DNA of 64,000 nucleotides. Source: JAGOUA01 sp964645655. Lineage in GTDB: Bacteria > Patescibacteriota > Patescibacteriia > 2-12-FULL-60-25. Position numbers and translations under genes: made by a program. The notes beneath the pieces are model-generated. The model worked only from the letters and a program-made list of their open reading frames with translations. It had not been told where the DNA came from and ran no database searches. The DNA lies in assembly GCA_964645655.1 (NCBI GenBank), contig CAZXZS010000001.1, positions 186,001 through 250,000 on the forward strand, in the 5' to 3' direction. Position 1 is the stretch's first letter; every line of letters begins with the position of its first letter. This document shows, piece by piece, positions 8,905 through 15,642 of this stretch.

Positions 8905-9149
8905 AGCAGGAGCTCTTCGGTCTCGACGAACCACTGGAGGGTGTCGGAGACGTACGACAGGCGGAAGCTATTCGTGCCGTCGTGGACCGAAAAATAGTGG
9001 ATCTTGCTGCGGCCCTTCCATTCGGAATAGGTCAGGTCGACGGCCTTCACCTGGTAGGTCCGGTTGCCCCAGAGGAATTGCACGGGTTTTGCCCGCCCCA
9101 TCTTGAAGGCGACGAGGGCGGTGACGGGTTCGCGGGAGAGGATGGCCAT
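8901..9149 (-). CDS. Small protein translated with the Y-family polymerase (DUF6504-like?)
   Basis: An 82-residue protein in one operon with the polymerase (ATGA overlap). From memory, the pattern KPVQFLWGNRTYQVKAVD followed by a W-containing beta segment resembles DUF6504 proteins, which are often encoded near translesion polymerase genes. That identification is tentative. ATG 9149 is the first Met that fits; the N-terminal extension to 9224 runs through the promoter. It has no signal peptide. A DNA-repair accessory role is inferred only from context. Confidence 0.7.
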   Translation of the reverse strand: MAILSREPVTALVAFKMGRAKPVQFLWGNRTYQVKAVDLTYSEWKGRSKIHYFSVHDGTNSFRLSYVSDTLQWFVETEELLL

Positions 9150-9162
9150 AGGGAAACGGATA

Positions 9163-9199
9163 TAGAACAAAAATAGAACAGATGGTTTTCGGTTGTCAA
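9163..9199 (-). promoter_or_regulatory. Promoter of the dinB operon with a direct-repeat operator candidate
   Basis: On the minus strand there is TTGACA (9199-9194) with a TATTTT-like -10 about 17-18 bp on. Two copies of TAGAACA (plus strand 9163-9169 and 9174-9180, 11 bp apart) cover the -10/start region. The GAAC half-site recalls SOS boxes, but the copies are direct, not inverted. Confidence 0.5.
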
Positions 9200-9214
9200 A
9201 TGGGCCGCAGGAAC

Positions 9215-9245
9215 GAAAAAACACCCACGGTCGGGTGTTTTTTTC
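9215..9245. terminator. Terminator downstream of the 9249 lipoprotein gene
   Basis: ACACCC (9221-9226) pairs with GGGTGT (9233-9238), flanked by A5 and T7, so it can work in both directions. Confidence 0.8.
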
Positions 9246-9248
9246 TGG

Positions 9249-10166
9249 CTAGTGATGCATGTGCTCGCCCATGCCTGTCTCCGTCGCGGGGCTCCCGGCG
9301 GCCACGTCGACCGTGATCGGGAAGGTCCGCACCGTCCCCTCGGCATTGAATTGCGCGAACAGGGTATACCGTCCGGCGCTTGGGAACGTCGTACCGAAGC
9401 GCACTTCACCGTTGGTGGGTGCCGCCGTCGTGATCGGATGGACGTGCAGGAACTGTGTCGGGTCGTCGTGCTTGAGGATGACGACGTGGCCGAAGGCGCC
9501 GAGGTACGGATCGATGCGCGTCAGCGGGGCGCCGTCTTTGGTGAGGCGGAAGGTGAGCTCGCTCGAGGCGCCTGCTTGGAGGGCGGGGTTCGGTGCGAGG
9601 TTCGCGCGGATCCCCTGGGCGGTCGCTTCTAGGAATGCGTTCGGGGTGGGGAAGGCCGGATCGCTGCCGCCGGTTCCGATGCGGACCGGCAGGCGCAGCA
9701 CGACCGGCGGTTCGTCCACGGGAGCGATGTCCGCATAGAGCTGGTATGTCCCGGGTTGCGTGACCGTGGTCTGCGTGGCCCATTTCCCGTCGCGGAATTC
9801 CGGGTGCAGGTGCTGGAACTGCGAGAGGTCATCGCGGACGAGCAACAGGTGGAACCGTTTTTCGTGGACGACCTTCAGCGCGTCTTCCGCGAGCGGCCGT
9901 CCGTTCGCGCCGAAAAGGGTGAGGCGGAGCGTCACGTCGCCCGGGGAAAGGTCGTTGGCCCCGTCGAGCTTGAGCCGATCGCCCGCGTCGACAGCGGCAC
10001 CCATGGTCGTTGGCGACATGGGCATGGCGTGGCCTGCGTGCGGATCGGTCGAAGAGGTGGTTGAGGGCGGCTTCTGGACCGGCGCATCGATCGGGAGTGC
10101 GTCGCAGCCGCCGCCAAGGGCCGAGACGGCCAAGAGCCCGGTGAGCAAGAGAGGGAGTCGTTTCAT
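9249..10166 (-). CDS. His-rich lipoprotein with two beta-domains
   Basis: A 305-residue lipoprotein: signal peptide with lipobox SALGGGC (Cys21). A linker contains HAGHAMPM. Two similar beta-sandwich-like domains follow (about 60-165 and 175-290), with HLLLVRDDLSQFQHLHPEF in the first and HVVILKHDD then FLHVHP in the second. The C terminus is MGEHMHH. The clustered His and Met residues suggest binding of copper or another metal on the outer face of the membrane; related proteins sit near metal-handling genes, but no such gene is adjacent here. Function is inferred. Confidence 0.75.
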   Translation of the reverse strand: MKRLPLLLTGLLAVSALGGGCDALPIDAPVQKPPSTTSSTDPHAGHAMPMSPTTMGAAVDAGDRLKLDGANDLSPGDVTLRLTLFGANGRPLAEDALKVVHEKRFHLLLVRDDLSQFQHLHPEFRDGKWATQTTVTQPGTYQLYADIAPVDEPPVVLRLPVRIGTGGSDPAFPTPNAFLEATAQGIRANLAPNPALQAGASSELTFRLTKDGAPLTRIDPYLGAFGHVVILKHDDPTQFLHVHPITTAAPTNGEVRFGTTFPSAGRYTLFAQFNAEGTVRTFPITVDVAAGSPATETGMGEHMHH

Positions 10167-10272
10167 AGAAAGGGGATGTGGACCCGCATGATCATGAGTG
10201 AAGCCTGGGCGGGCCCTTCCCCAGTGTGCGCGGATAGGGGAAAAACGTCCATTCGGCCAAAATCGCCTTCCC

Positions 10273-10300
10273 TTGACAAAACTCCTTTCTTTGTTAGGCT
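10273..10300 (+). promoter_or_regulatory. Promoter for the 10322 gene
   Basis: TTGACA (10273-10278), a 16-bp spacer and TAGGCT (10295-10300). Confidence 0.7.
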
Positions 10301-10321
10301 CTCCTGGCCAAAGGAGGTCAC

Positions 10322-10723
10322 ATGGCCGAGATCCTCAAGTTCCTCACGGACAACATGTTCCTCATCATCCTGTTCTTCGTCCTGTGCGGGGGAGGTATCG
10401 CCGCCTTCTTCCAGCGGATCCTGGAGCGGCGACACCTCGTCCAGCGCGAGCAGGCCATGCGGGACCACGAGTACCGGGTGCTCGTCGAGCGCCGCAAGCT
10501 CGCGGAGAGCCTGGAGAAGCTCGTCGATGCCGTGCTCGTCGACAAGGTCCTGGCCGATGACTTCGACCGACGCTTCCATGCGCGGCAGGAGGACAAGGGA
10601 GCCGTCCCCCCGACGCGTGTCCGCGTCGAGCCGGCGGCTGCTCCCGACGCATCGGAACCGGACGCGCCCCTGGAGCGCAAGGGAGCCGCGGCTCGGGGCC
10701 CGCGTCGCCGCAATGACGGTTGA
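10322..10723 (+). CDS. Small membrane-anchored coiled-coil protein
   Basis: A 133-residue protein with one N-terminal membrane helix (about residues 10-30), a charged helical/coiled-coil region (about 33-90) and a disordered Pro/Ala/Arg tail. The start has an excellent AAAGGAGGT Shine-Dalgarno. It is monocistronic with its own promoter and terminator. I do not recognise the family. Confidence 0.75.
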   Translation: MAEILKFLTDNMFLIILFFVLCGGGIAAFFQRILERRHLVQREQAMRDHEYRVLVERRKLAESLEKLVDAVLVDKVLADDFDRRFHARQEDKGAVPPTRVRVEPAAAPDASEPDAPLERKGAAARGPRRRNDG

Positions 10724-10730
10724 GCCCGCT

Positions 10731-10770
10731 GCCTGCTAGGTTGTCCAAGCCTGGCAGGCGTTTTCTTTTT
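10731..10770 (+). terminator. Intrinsic terminator
   Basis: The stem GCCTGC(T)AGG with CCT(G)GCAGGC is followed by GTTTTCTTTTT. The end of the T tract is shared with the next promoter's -35. Confidence 0.8.
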
Positions 10771-10797
10771 GACGTGGATTCCAAAAACTGTTATATT
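10769..10797 (+). promoter_or_regulatory. Promoter of the TrmB-like regulator
   Basis: TTGACG (10769-10774), exactly 17 bp, then TATATT (10792-10797). The ATG is only 11 nt further on, so the leader is very short. Confidence 0.75.
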
Positions 10798-10808
10798 TAT
10801 TTACAAAT

Positions 10809-11564
10809 ATGCCACGTCCCGCTTCTCACAAAAGCGCCCTCCCTTCAGCTGCCGCCCTGCGCACGTCCGGCCTCCCGGAACGTGAGGCGGCCGTTTGGTA
10901 TGCCCTGACGGCAGACGGTCCGGCGAATGTCACCGACCTGGCGCGTCGCACCGGCCTGCATCGTCCGGCCGTATATGCGCAACTCGGGGCGCTCAGCAAG
11001 AAAGGACTGGTGGAGGCCGCCAAGGGCCCGGGTCGCCGGCGCTACCAATCGACGGGGGTCGCCCGCTTGGCTGCCTGGACGGCCGAACAGGGCGGCCAGC
11101 TTGCCGATCCGCTTGTCCGCCTGAAAAAGGCCGAGGCGCACGCGCTCCCCGAAGAGATCCGCATCTATCGCGGCAAGGAGCTCCGTCGGGTGTGGGAAGA
11201 GCTCGCCAAAAGCCCCAAGCGGACCGTCTTCTACCGATATGATGGGTATCCGGGGGATATCCACGTCAGCAAATACGTCCCGGACGAATATATCGAGAGC
11301 CTGAAATCGCACGGACTCGAGCGGTTCGTGATCACGAACCAGGCCTTGCGCCGGCGGGCCTTCGTGAAACGCGTCGAATGCGCGTCCCGCATGCTGCCGG
11401 GATCGTTTGATGCGTTTGAGGACGGTATCACGCAGTTCGTGTATGGCGACACCATGGCCCTCGTCGACCTCAAGAAGGAGATCGCGTTCGTGATCAAGAA
11501 CGAGGCGTTGGCGTCTTTCCATCGCAAGCTGTTCCGGTATTTGTACCGGTCGTTGGCGGAGTAG
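10809..11564 (+). CDS. TrmB-family transcriptional regulator
   Basis: A 251-residue protein with an N-terminal winged helix-turn-helix (about residues 18-85; LTADGPANVTDLARRTGLHRPAVYAQLGALSKKGLV is the HTH region) and a C-terminal sensor region with the phospholipase-D-like arrangement seen in TrmB-like regulators (about 110-250). There is no Shine-Dalgarno and the promoter lies immediately upstream. The target and ligand are not evident; TrmB relatives often respond to sugars. Confidence 0.85.
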   Translation: MPRPASHKSALPSAAALRTSGLPEREAAVWYALTADGPANVTDLARRTGLHRPAVYAQLGALSKKGLVEAAKGPGRRRYQSTGVARLAAWTAEQGGQLADPLVRLKKAEAHALPEEIRIYRGKELRRVWEELAKSPKRTVFYRYDGYPGDIHVSKYVPDEYIESLKSHGLERFVITNQALRRRAFVKRVECASRMLPGSFDAFEDGITQFVYGDTMALVDLKKEIAFVIKNEALASFHRKLFRYLYRSLAE

Positions 11565-11567
11565 GGG

Positions 11568-12257
11568 TTAGGGACCGTAAAAATAGGGTCCGTAGGTATC
11601 CGCGAGGATCCGGAAGCTGCGTTCGAAGGCGGCCGTTTTCCAGGTCGCGCTCGGCACGAATCCGGACGGGTCTTCGAGCGTCTCGAGGTCCGTGAAGAGC
11701 AGCGGGAGGCCGCGCAGGACCTGCTCCCCGTCTTTGTGGAAGCGGAGGCCTCGTTCCGTGAACCGTCCCGACACGTTTGGGGCGTATTCGGCTTCGCTAA
11801 AGCAGGCTGGTCGGCAGAGAAGGCCGTCCAGCCGTTCGCTGAGGAAGCCGGCCATCCGTTGGGCGTGTCCGTACGCGCCCGGGTAGAGGGTGAAGATCTT
11901 GCCTTGCCGCGCGTCTCCGCCGGAAAGGTACTTGTGGGGTAGCCCGAGCTCTTGCAGGGTGGCGGCGATCAGGTGCACGTCTCTCGGGAGGGCGTTCAGG
12001 TGAAGCTTGTGCCCGATGTCGGCGTTGTCGGGAACGGCGTAGCGTGACCAGCGTCGATCCGCTTCATCGCTCCTATATCCGCGCAGCGTTCGTTCGTATT
12101 GGCGCTGGGCGTCCGGCCGGTTGAGGAGCGGATTGGTCGGGCCATCGCTGTGCGGAAAGAGCGGGGATGCCTCTTGAATCGCGCGGAGGCGTTGGCGGAA
12201 TCGCTCGTGCGCCGAGGTCTGCTCGATGGGTCGGAAATCGTGGGGAGGGCGGAGCAT
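11568..12257 (-). CDS. Stand-alone OspF/LanKC-lyase-like protein (candidate effector)
   Basis: A 229-residue protein. The core GHKLHLNALPRDVHLIAATL (82-101), then HKYLSG (109-114), GKIFTLYP (119-126) and YAPNVSGRF (158-166), matches my memory of the phosphothreonine lyase fold of OspF/SpvC/HopAI and of the lyase domain at the N terminus of class III lanthionine synthetases. Lys84 and His86 occupy the K-x-H catalytic motif. No kinase or cyclase domain and no lanthipeptide precursor is present nearby. The start ATG 12257 has AAGGGAAGA upstream. It follows the 12347 gene on the same strand. The family call is by motif reading only, so treat the chemistry as a hypothesis. Confidence 0.6.
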   Translation of the reverse strand: MLRPPHDFRPIEQTSAHERFRQRLRAIQEASPLFPHSDGPTNPLLNRPDAQRQYERTLRGYRSDEADRRWSRYAVPDNADIGHKLHLNALPRDVHLIAATLQELGLPHKYLSGGDARQGKIFTLYPGAYGHAQRMAGFLSERLDGLLCRPACFSEAEYAPNVSGRFTERGLRFHKDGEQVLRGLPLLFTDLETLEDPSGFVPSATWKTAAFERSFRILADTYGPYFYGP

Positions 12258-12346
12258 ATCTTCCCTTAGTATGATGATGCGGTCGCGCCGAAGAAAATGG
12301 AGAAGGACGCACGCATGGAAGCGGTTGCCGGCATGGGGTGACGCGC

Positions 12347-13018
12347 CTACATGCGCGTAAGGAGCTCGTGCAATTGTTCGAGGTCGCCCGGCCGTTGCGC
12401 GACGAGGCGCACGAATGAGACGAGCGGGGCAATCCCGTCTAGGTGCCTGCGTTTGCTGTATCCGGATCCGGCTTTTTCTTCGCCGAGGAACACGTCCATC
12501 AGCCACTCGATGGTCTCCTCATCTTTTTTTTCCAAGAGATCTAGAACGCGGACGATGAGTCGGCGCCTTTGCTCTGGCGCGTCGGCCGTTTCCTGTTGGG
12601 ATTGTCTATGAACATCAGATCTCGGTGATGCCTGCGTCGGCCTCGAGACGGGCGCCCCTTCCCATCCGGCAGTCGCGCCCCAACCAGAGCGCATCTGCTG
12701 GAACCGCTTGTACGCCGCTCCGCGCGGCGGCTCCAGAAGCGAGTTGATCGCCGCGAGCAGCTCATTCCAAGAAATCCCTTCCCGTTCGCAAAGCTCAGGA
12801 ATGCGTTTTATCGTCTCGATAAGGGGCTTCGATGGGGGAGGAAGCCTTCGTTCGTCAAGGTTGAGTCGATAGATGAGCTCCGTCAGTTGCGCCTCGCTCA
12901 GAAGATACAGCTTTTCTATGGCTTGCTCGCGAAAGGAGGGAGGCATTTCTCCGCGATAGATGTTCATACGCGTGGAAAAGTGAAATGGATTGGGGTGATT
13001 CGACTCGAATGCGATCAT
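12347..13018 (-). CDS. Adaptor-like protein with two death-like/effector-associated helical domains
   Basis: A 223-residue protein. One helical unit (about residues 28-98, from FREQAIEKLYLLSEAQLTEL to WNELLAAINSLL) and a second (about 150-222, from RRRLIVRVLDLLEKKDEETI to LEQLHELLTRM) share the pattern of a D/E-rich helical bundle with a leucine-rich end. This recalls bacterial effector-associated and death-like domains. A Gln/Ser/Pro-rich linker joins them. The gene is upstream of the lyase-like gene with a 89-bp gap, which fits an adaptor-effector pair. Start: ATG 13018 (GAGGA upstream) or ATG 12967. The domain assignment is a fold-level guess. Confidence 0.6.
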   Translation of the reverse strand: MIAFESNHPNPFHFSTRMNIYRGEMPPSFREQAIEKLYLLSEAQLTELIYRLNLDERRLPPPSKPLIETIKRIPELCEREGISWNELLAAINSLLEPPRGAAYKRFQQMRSGWGATAGWEGAPVSRPTQASPRSDVHRQSQQETADAPEQRRRLIVRVLDLLEKKDEETIEWLMDVFLGEEKAGSGYSKRRHLDGIAPLVSFVRLVAQRPGDLEQLHELLTRM

Positions 13019-13073
13019 GATAGACGATCCTCGTCTGGCTGACCATAAAAGATGCCGCTTTTTCTCGCCCATG

Positions 13074-13095
13074 AAAAAAGACCCATTCTTGGGTC
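13074..13095 (-). terminator. Terminator of the 13104 gene (minus strand)
   Basis: GACCCA pairs with TGGGTC around a TTCT loop; on the minus strand it is followed by TTTTTT. Confidence 0.85.
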
Positions 13096-13103
13096 CCAGA
13101 TGG

Positions 13104-13340
13104 CTACCCTCGCCATTCGCGCGCGATGGTGAGGCCGTAGCCGGAGCGCAGCAGGTGCTTGACGCGGAAAACCTCGCGCGCGTCAGGGATCTGGACCTGT
13201 TGCGTGCCGTCGTCTTCGCGGATGGGGGTGCCGTCCCGTTGGCGCAGGCTCGCGCGCGTTCCGAGCGCTTCCAGCTGGGCGTTGAGGCCGTCGTAGTCGG
13301 GCTCGGTCGCGGTCATGGGTCGGACGTACAGGATGTGCAT
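13104..13340 (-). CDS. Small hypothetical protein (78 aa)
   Basis: The start has a good CGGAGG Shine-Dalgarno and lies 21 bp after the MBL/Rieske gene in the same direction, so the two are cotranscribed and end at the terminator at 13074-13095. It is soluble and mixed charged, with the segment REVFRVKHLLRSGYGLTIAREWRG at the end. I do not recognise the family. Confidence 0.7.
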   Translation of the reverse strand: MHILYVRPMTATEPDYDGLNAQLEALGTRASLRQRDGTPIREDDGTQQVQIPDAREVFRVKHLLRSGYGLTIAREWRG

Positions 13341-13361
13341 CGGTCCTCCGTTGGGGGCGTG

Positions 13362-14936
13362 TCAGTCAAGGGGCTTCGGCAGCAGGCTGGCGGTCGGGTC
13401 ACCCCTAAGGCAGCGACCGCTTTTGACGCAGAAGATCCACTTGTGGCGCGGGCAGGTGAGGTGCCCGTCCGCACCGATCGGCGCCTGGTCGAGATCCTCG
13501 CCCTCGTGCGGGCAGTGGCGCAGGATCACGCGTTCCTGGCCGCCGACCGTGCGCTTCAGGGTCGCCTGGCTTGAGATGCGCCGTTGGGCGTGGGTCCAGT
13601 CGATGAGCGCCTGGGCCGCGCTCGCATCATCGCCGAAGCGGAGCAGGTTGTGGAGGGTGCCATCGAAGACGTCCGGGAGCCGAGCGAAACGGGCCCGGCC
13701 GGACAGGAGCAGCCCATCGAGATCCGTCTCGCCACGCAGGAACGCGTCGAGGATGTTGGGCGTGGCGATGATCTGCAGGTGGGGCGGGCGTGGCCGTTCG
13801 GTGCCCGCGAGGCGGCGCCAGCGGGGCTTCGGCGGGTTGAGTGAGAGCTCGTCGTGCCAGAGGAACGTCTCTCCCTCGAGCCCGTCCACCGACGGGACGG
13901 CACTCAGGATGAGGGTCTGCCGCAGCTTCTTGCCCAGCCGCCCGAGCAAGGCGCTCCGATCTTGGAGGAACGCCTCGAGACACGCGGCATACGGGATGCC
14001 GGTCGTCACGCGCGGATCGAGCCAGCGGTCCTCTTGGGCGGGTGGCGGTTCGGTGCCTGCGGTGAGCAGGGGATCCCACGCCTGCAGCCGTTCCCAGCGC
14101 GGAGGGGTCGCCTCGGCGAGCGTGAGGGCCGATTCCGGGGCCGGCCAGTCCACCGTGCCTTCCGTCTGCAGTTCGTTGACCATCCGTCGCCAGTCGCGCG
14201 CTTCCGGATGCGCGTTGAGGTGCGTGTTCACGTGGTCCGCGAAGGTCACGGGCCCGGCGAAGGCGATGGACCGTTCGGGGCGCAGCGTCCGCATCGCGGT
14301 CCGGAAGCTTTCGACCACCTGGTCGCGGGTCTGTTGCAGCCGGTCGGCCAGGTCGGGGTCTTGTGCGCGCAGGTAGGGGAACGGGTAGCCGTTCGCCAGG
14401 AAGTTGAGCGTGTACAGGAAGGCGGACACCGGTCCCCGTTCCGCGATCGTCCGCAGCAGGCCCGTATCGAGCCCGCAGTCGTTCGCGTTCACGATCCGCC
14501 CTTCCGGCGTGCGCACCTCGAGGATCGAGTTGGTGCGGAAGGCGGGCTGTTCGGTGTGGATGCGGAGCGTGAACCCGGGTTCCAGGCTCCACGCGATGCC
14601 GGAATGCAGCACCATGAGCCGGTGCCTCGGCGTGAGGGCCTGCAGGGCCGCCTGGAAGCGGTGGTTGCGGAAGGCGCCGACGACCAGGGTCTTGCGCGAC
14701 AGGCGACCCAGGAAGGCCGGATCGAAATGGTCCTCGTGCGCGTGCGAGAGATAGACGTGCGTCGCGGCGTCGGCGAGCGCCTCGAGACGGGCGCGTTCGT
14801 CCGGCGTCGGCTCCGGGAAGGGGATCCAGCCGCTGAGATGTGCCCGACCCGAGAACCAGGGGTCGCAGAGCAGGCGGACCGCGCCGCGGCAGATCAGGAC
14901 GCAGGCCTGGCCGAGGAACGTGATCGTGGTTTGCAT
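13362..14936 (-). CDS. Metallo-beta-lactamase-fold hydrolase with C-terminal Rieske [2Fe-2S] domain
   Basis: A 524-residue protein. The N-terminal MBL domain carries HAHEDH (His65, His67, Asp69, His70), the metal site of UlaG-like hydrolases, with DPWF at 25-28. The C terminus has a Rieske motif: Cys475-x-His477 and Cys495-x2-His498. This resembles CMP-N-acetylneuraminate hydroxylase (CMAH)-type proteins, but CMAH carries the Rieske domain at the N terminus. A redox-coupled hydrolase or hydroxylase acting on a sugar is plausible; the substrate is unknown. The ATG has GGAG upstream. First gene of a two-gene unit with the 78-aa protein. Confidence 0.85.
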   Translation of the reverse strand: MQTTITFLGQACVLICRGAVRLLCDPWFSGRAHLSGWIPFPEPTPDERARLEALADAATHVYLSHAHEDHFDPAFLGRLSRKTLVVGAFRNHRFQAALQALTPRHRLMVLHSGIAWSLEPGFTLRIHTEQPAFRTNSILEVRTPEGRIVNANDCGLDTGLLRTIAERGPVSAFLYTLNFLANGYPFPYLRAQDPDLADRLQQTRDQVVESFRTAMRTLRPERSIAFAGPVTFADHVNTHLNAHPEARDWRRMVNELQTEGTVDWPAPESALTLAEATPPRWERLQAWDPLLTAGTEPPPAQEDRWLDPRVTTGIPYAACLEAFLQDRSALLGRLGKKLRQTLILSAVPSVDGLEGETFLWHDELSLNPPKPRWRRLAGTERPRPPHLQIIATPNILDAFLRGETDLDGLLLSGRARFARLPDVFDGTLHNLLRFGDDASAAQALIDWTHAQRRISSQATLKRTVGGQERVILRHCPHEGEDLDQAPIGADGHLTCPRHKWIFCVKSGRCLRGDPTASLLPKPLD

Positions 14937-15126
14937 CGAGGGTCTCCGAGGTGTTTGGGGAAGGGTCGTCGTCCGAGGTGGCGCCTGCGCTTTGTGAGGC
15001 GGACGCGGTCAAGATTGGTCCAATGAGCGCGGAATGCACGGTAGCGCGGTCTTTGGTATCTGGCAAGCCTCGCGAATCGCCTCCGTCAGCACCGTAGCCG
15101 TGCATGCGCCGCGTCCGCGGTATCAT

Positions 15127-15156
15127 AAAACCGGCTCCTTCGTCGATGGGAGCCGG
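15127..15156 (-). terminator. Terminator of the DoxX-like gene (minus strand)
   Basis: CCGGCTCC pairs with GGAGCCGG around a 10-nt loop; the minus strand continues with TTTT. Confidence 0.75.
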
Positions 15157-15170
15157 CCTATCGTCTGCGC

Positions 15171-15575
15171 CTAATCGTGCTTCTCAAGCAGGCTCTTGTA
15201 CTGCGCCCGCTCCTTCCAGAGGAAGGCGAGGTTCAGGAGCAGCAGGACGTTGCCCATGACCGCCCCGCCCGTAAGGAGGCCGCCGTCCAGGAACGCATGG
15301 AACCCGACGATGTTGAGGCTGATCGGCAGCAGGAGCAGCGCGGCGAGGGCCGTGCGGCGGGTCCAGAGGCAGGCGATCGCGATCACGAACACGATCGCCT
15401 CCATCCAGATGACGTACCCGCTCTTCATGAGCAGGTCGATGAATTGGAAGGATTGGTCGGTGCTATAGAGATCGCGCGTCGGGGCGGGGAAGACGCCCAG
15501 GATGCCGAGGATCGGCGAAACGAGCAGGAGCGTCAGCAGGATCTTGCCGACGATGGTGAGGAGGTTCGTTTTCAT
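15171..15575 (-). CDS. DoxX-like membrane protein
   Basis: A 134-residue protein with four predicted membrane helices (about 7-29, 51-70, 75-95, 100-120) and a YVIWMEAIVFVIAIACL segment, the layout of DoxX/DUF417-type small membrane proteins. No enzyme activity can be assigned. ATG 15575 has no Shine-Dalgarno; a TACGAT box (plus 15582-15587) lies 6 nt upstream, so the mRNA is probably leaderless. It is divergent from the BspA-like gene. Confidence 0.75.
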   Translation of the reverse strand: MKTNLLTIVGKILLTLLLVSPILGILGVFPAPTRDLYSTDQSFQFIDLLMKSGYVIWMEAIVFVIAIACLWTRRTALAALLLLPISLNIVGFHAFLDGGLLTGGAVMGNVLLLLNLAFLWKERAQYKSLLEKHD

Positions 15576-15627
15576 GCCGAGATCGTACCGCGGCTTGGGA
15601 AAATGGGCAACGGCGGGCGTGTGGCTA

Positions 15628-15636
15628 TGGTATACT
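15628..15636 (+). promoter_or_regulatory. Extended -10 promoter for a leaderless mRNA
   Basis: TGG followed by TATACT (15631-15636) ends 6 nt before ATG 15643, and no -35 is evident. Confidence 0.6.
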
Positions 15637-15642
15637 CGCGGC

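Noticed and set aside
13854..15026. 390-codon plus-strand frame opposite the MBL/Rieske gene
   Set aside because: Antisense shadow; composition is low-complexity Arg/Glu/Gly, and the minus-strand frame has catalytic motifs.
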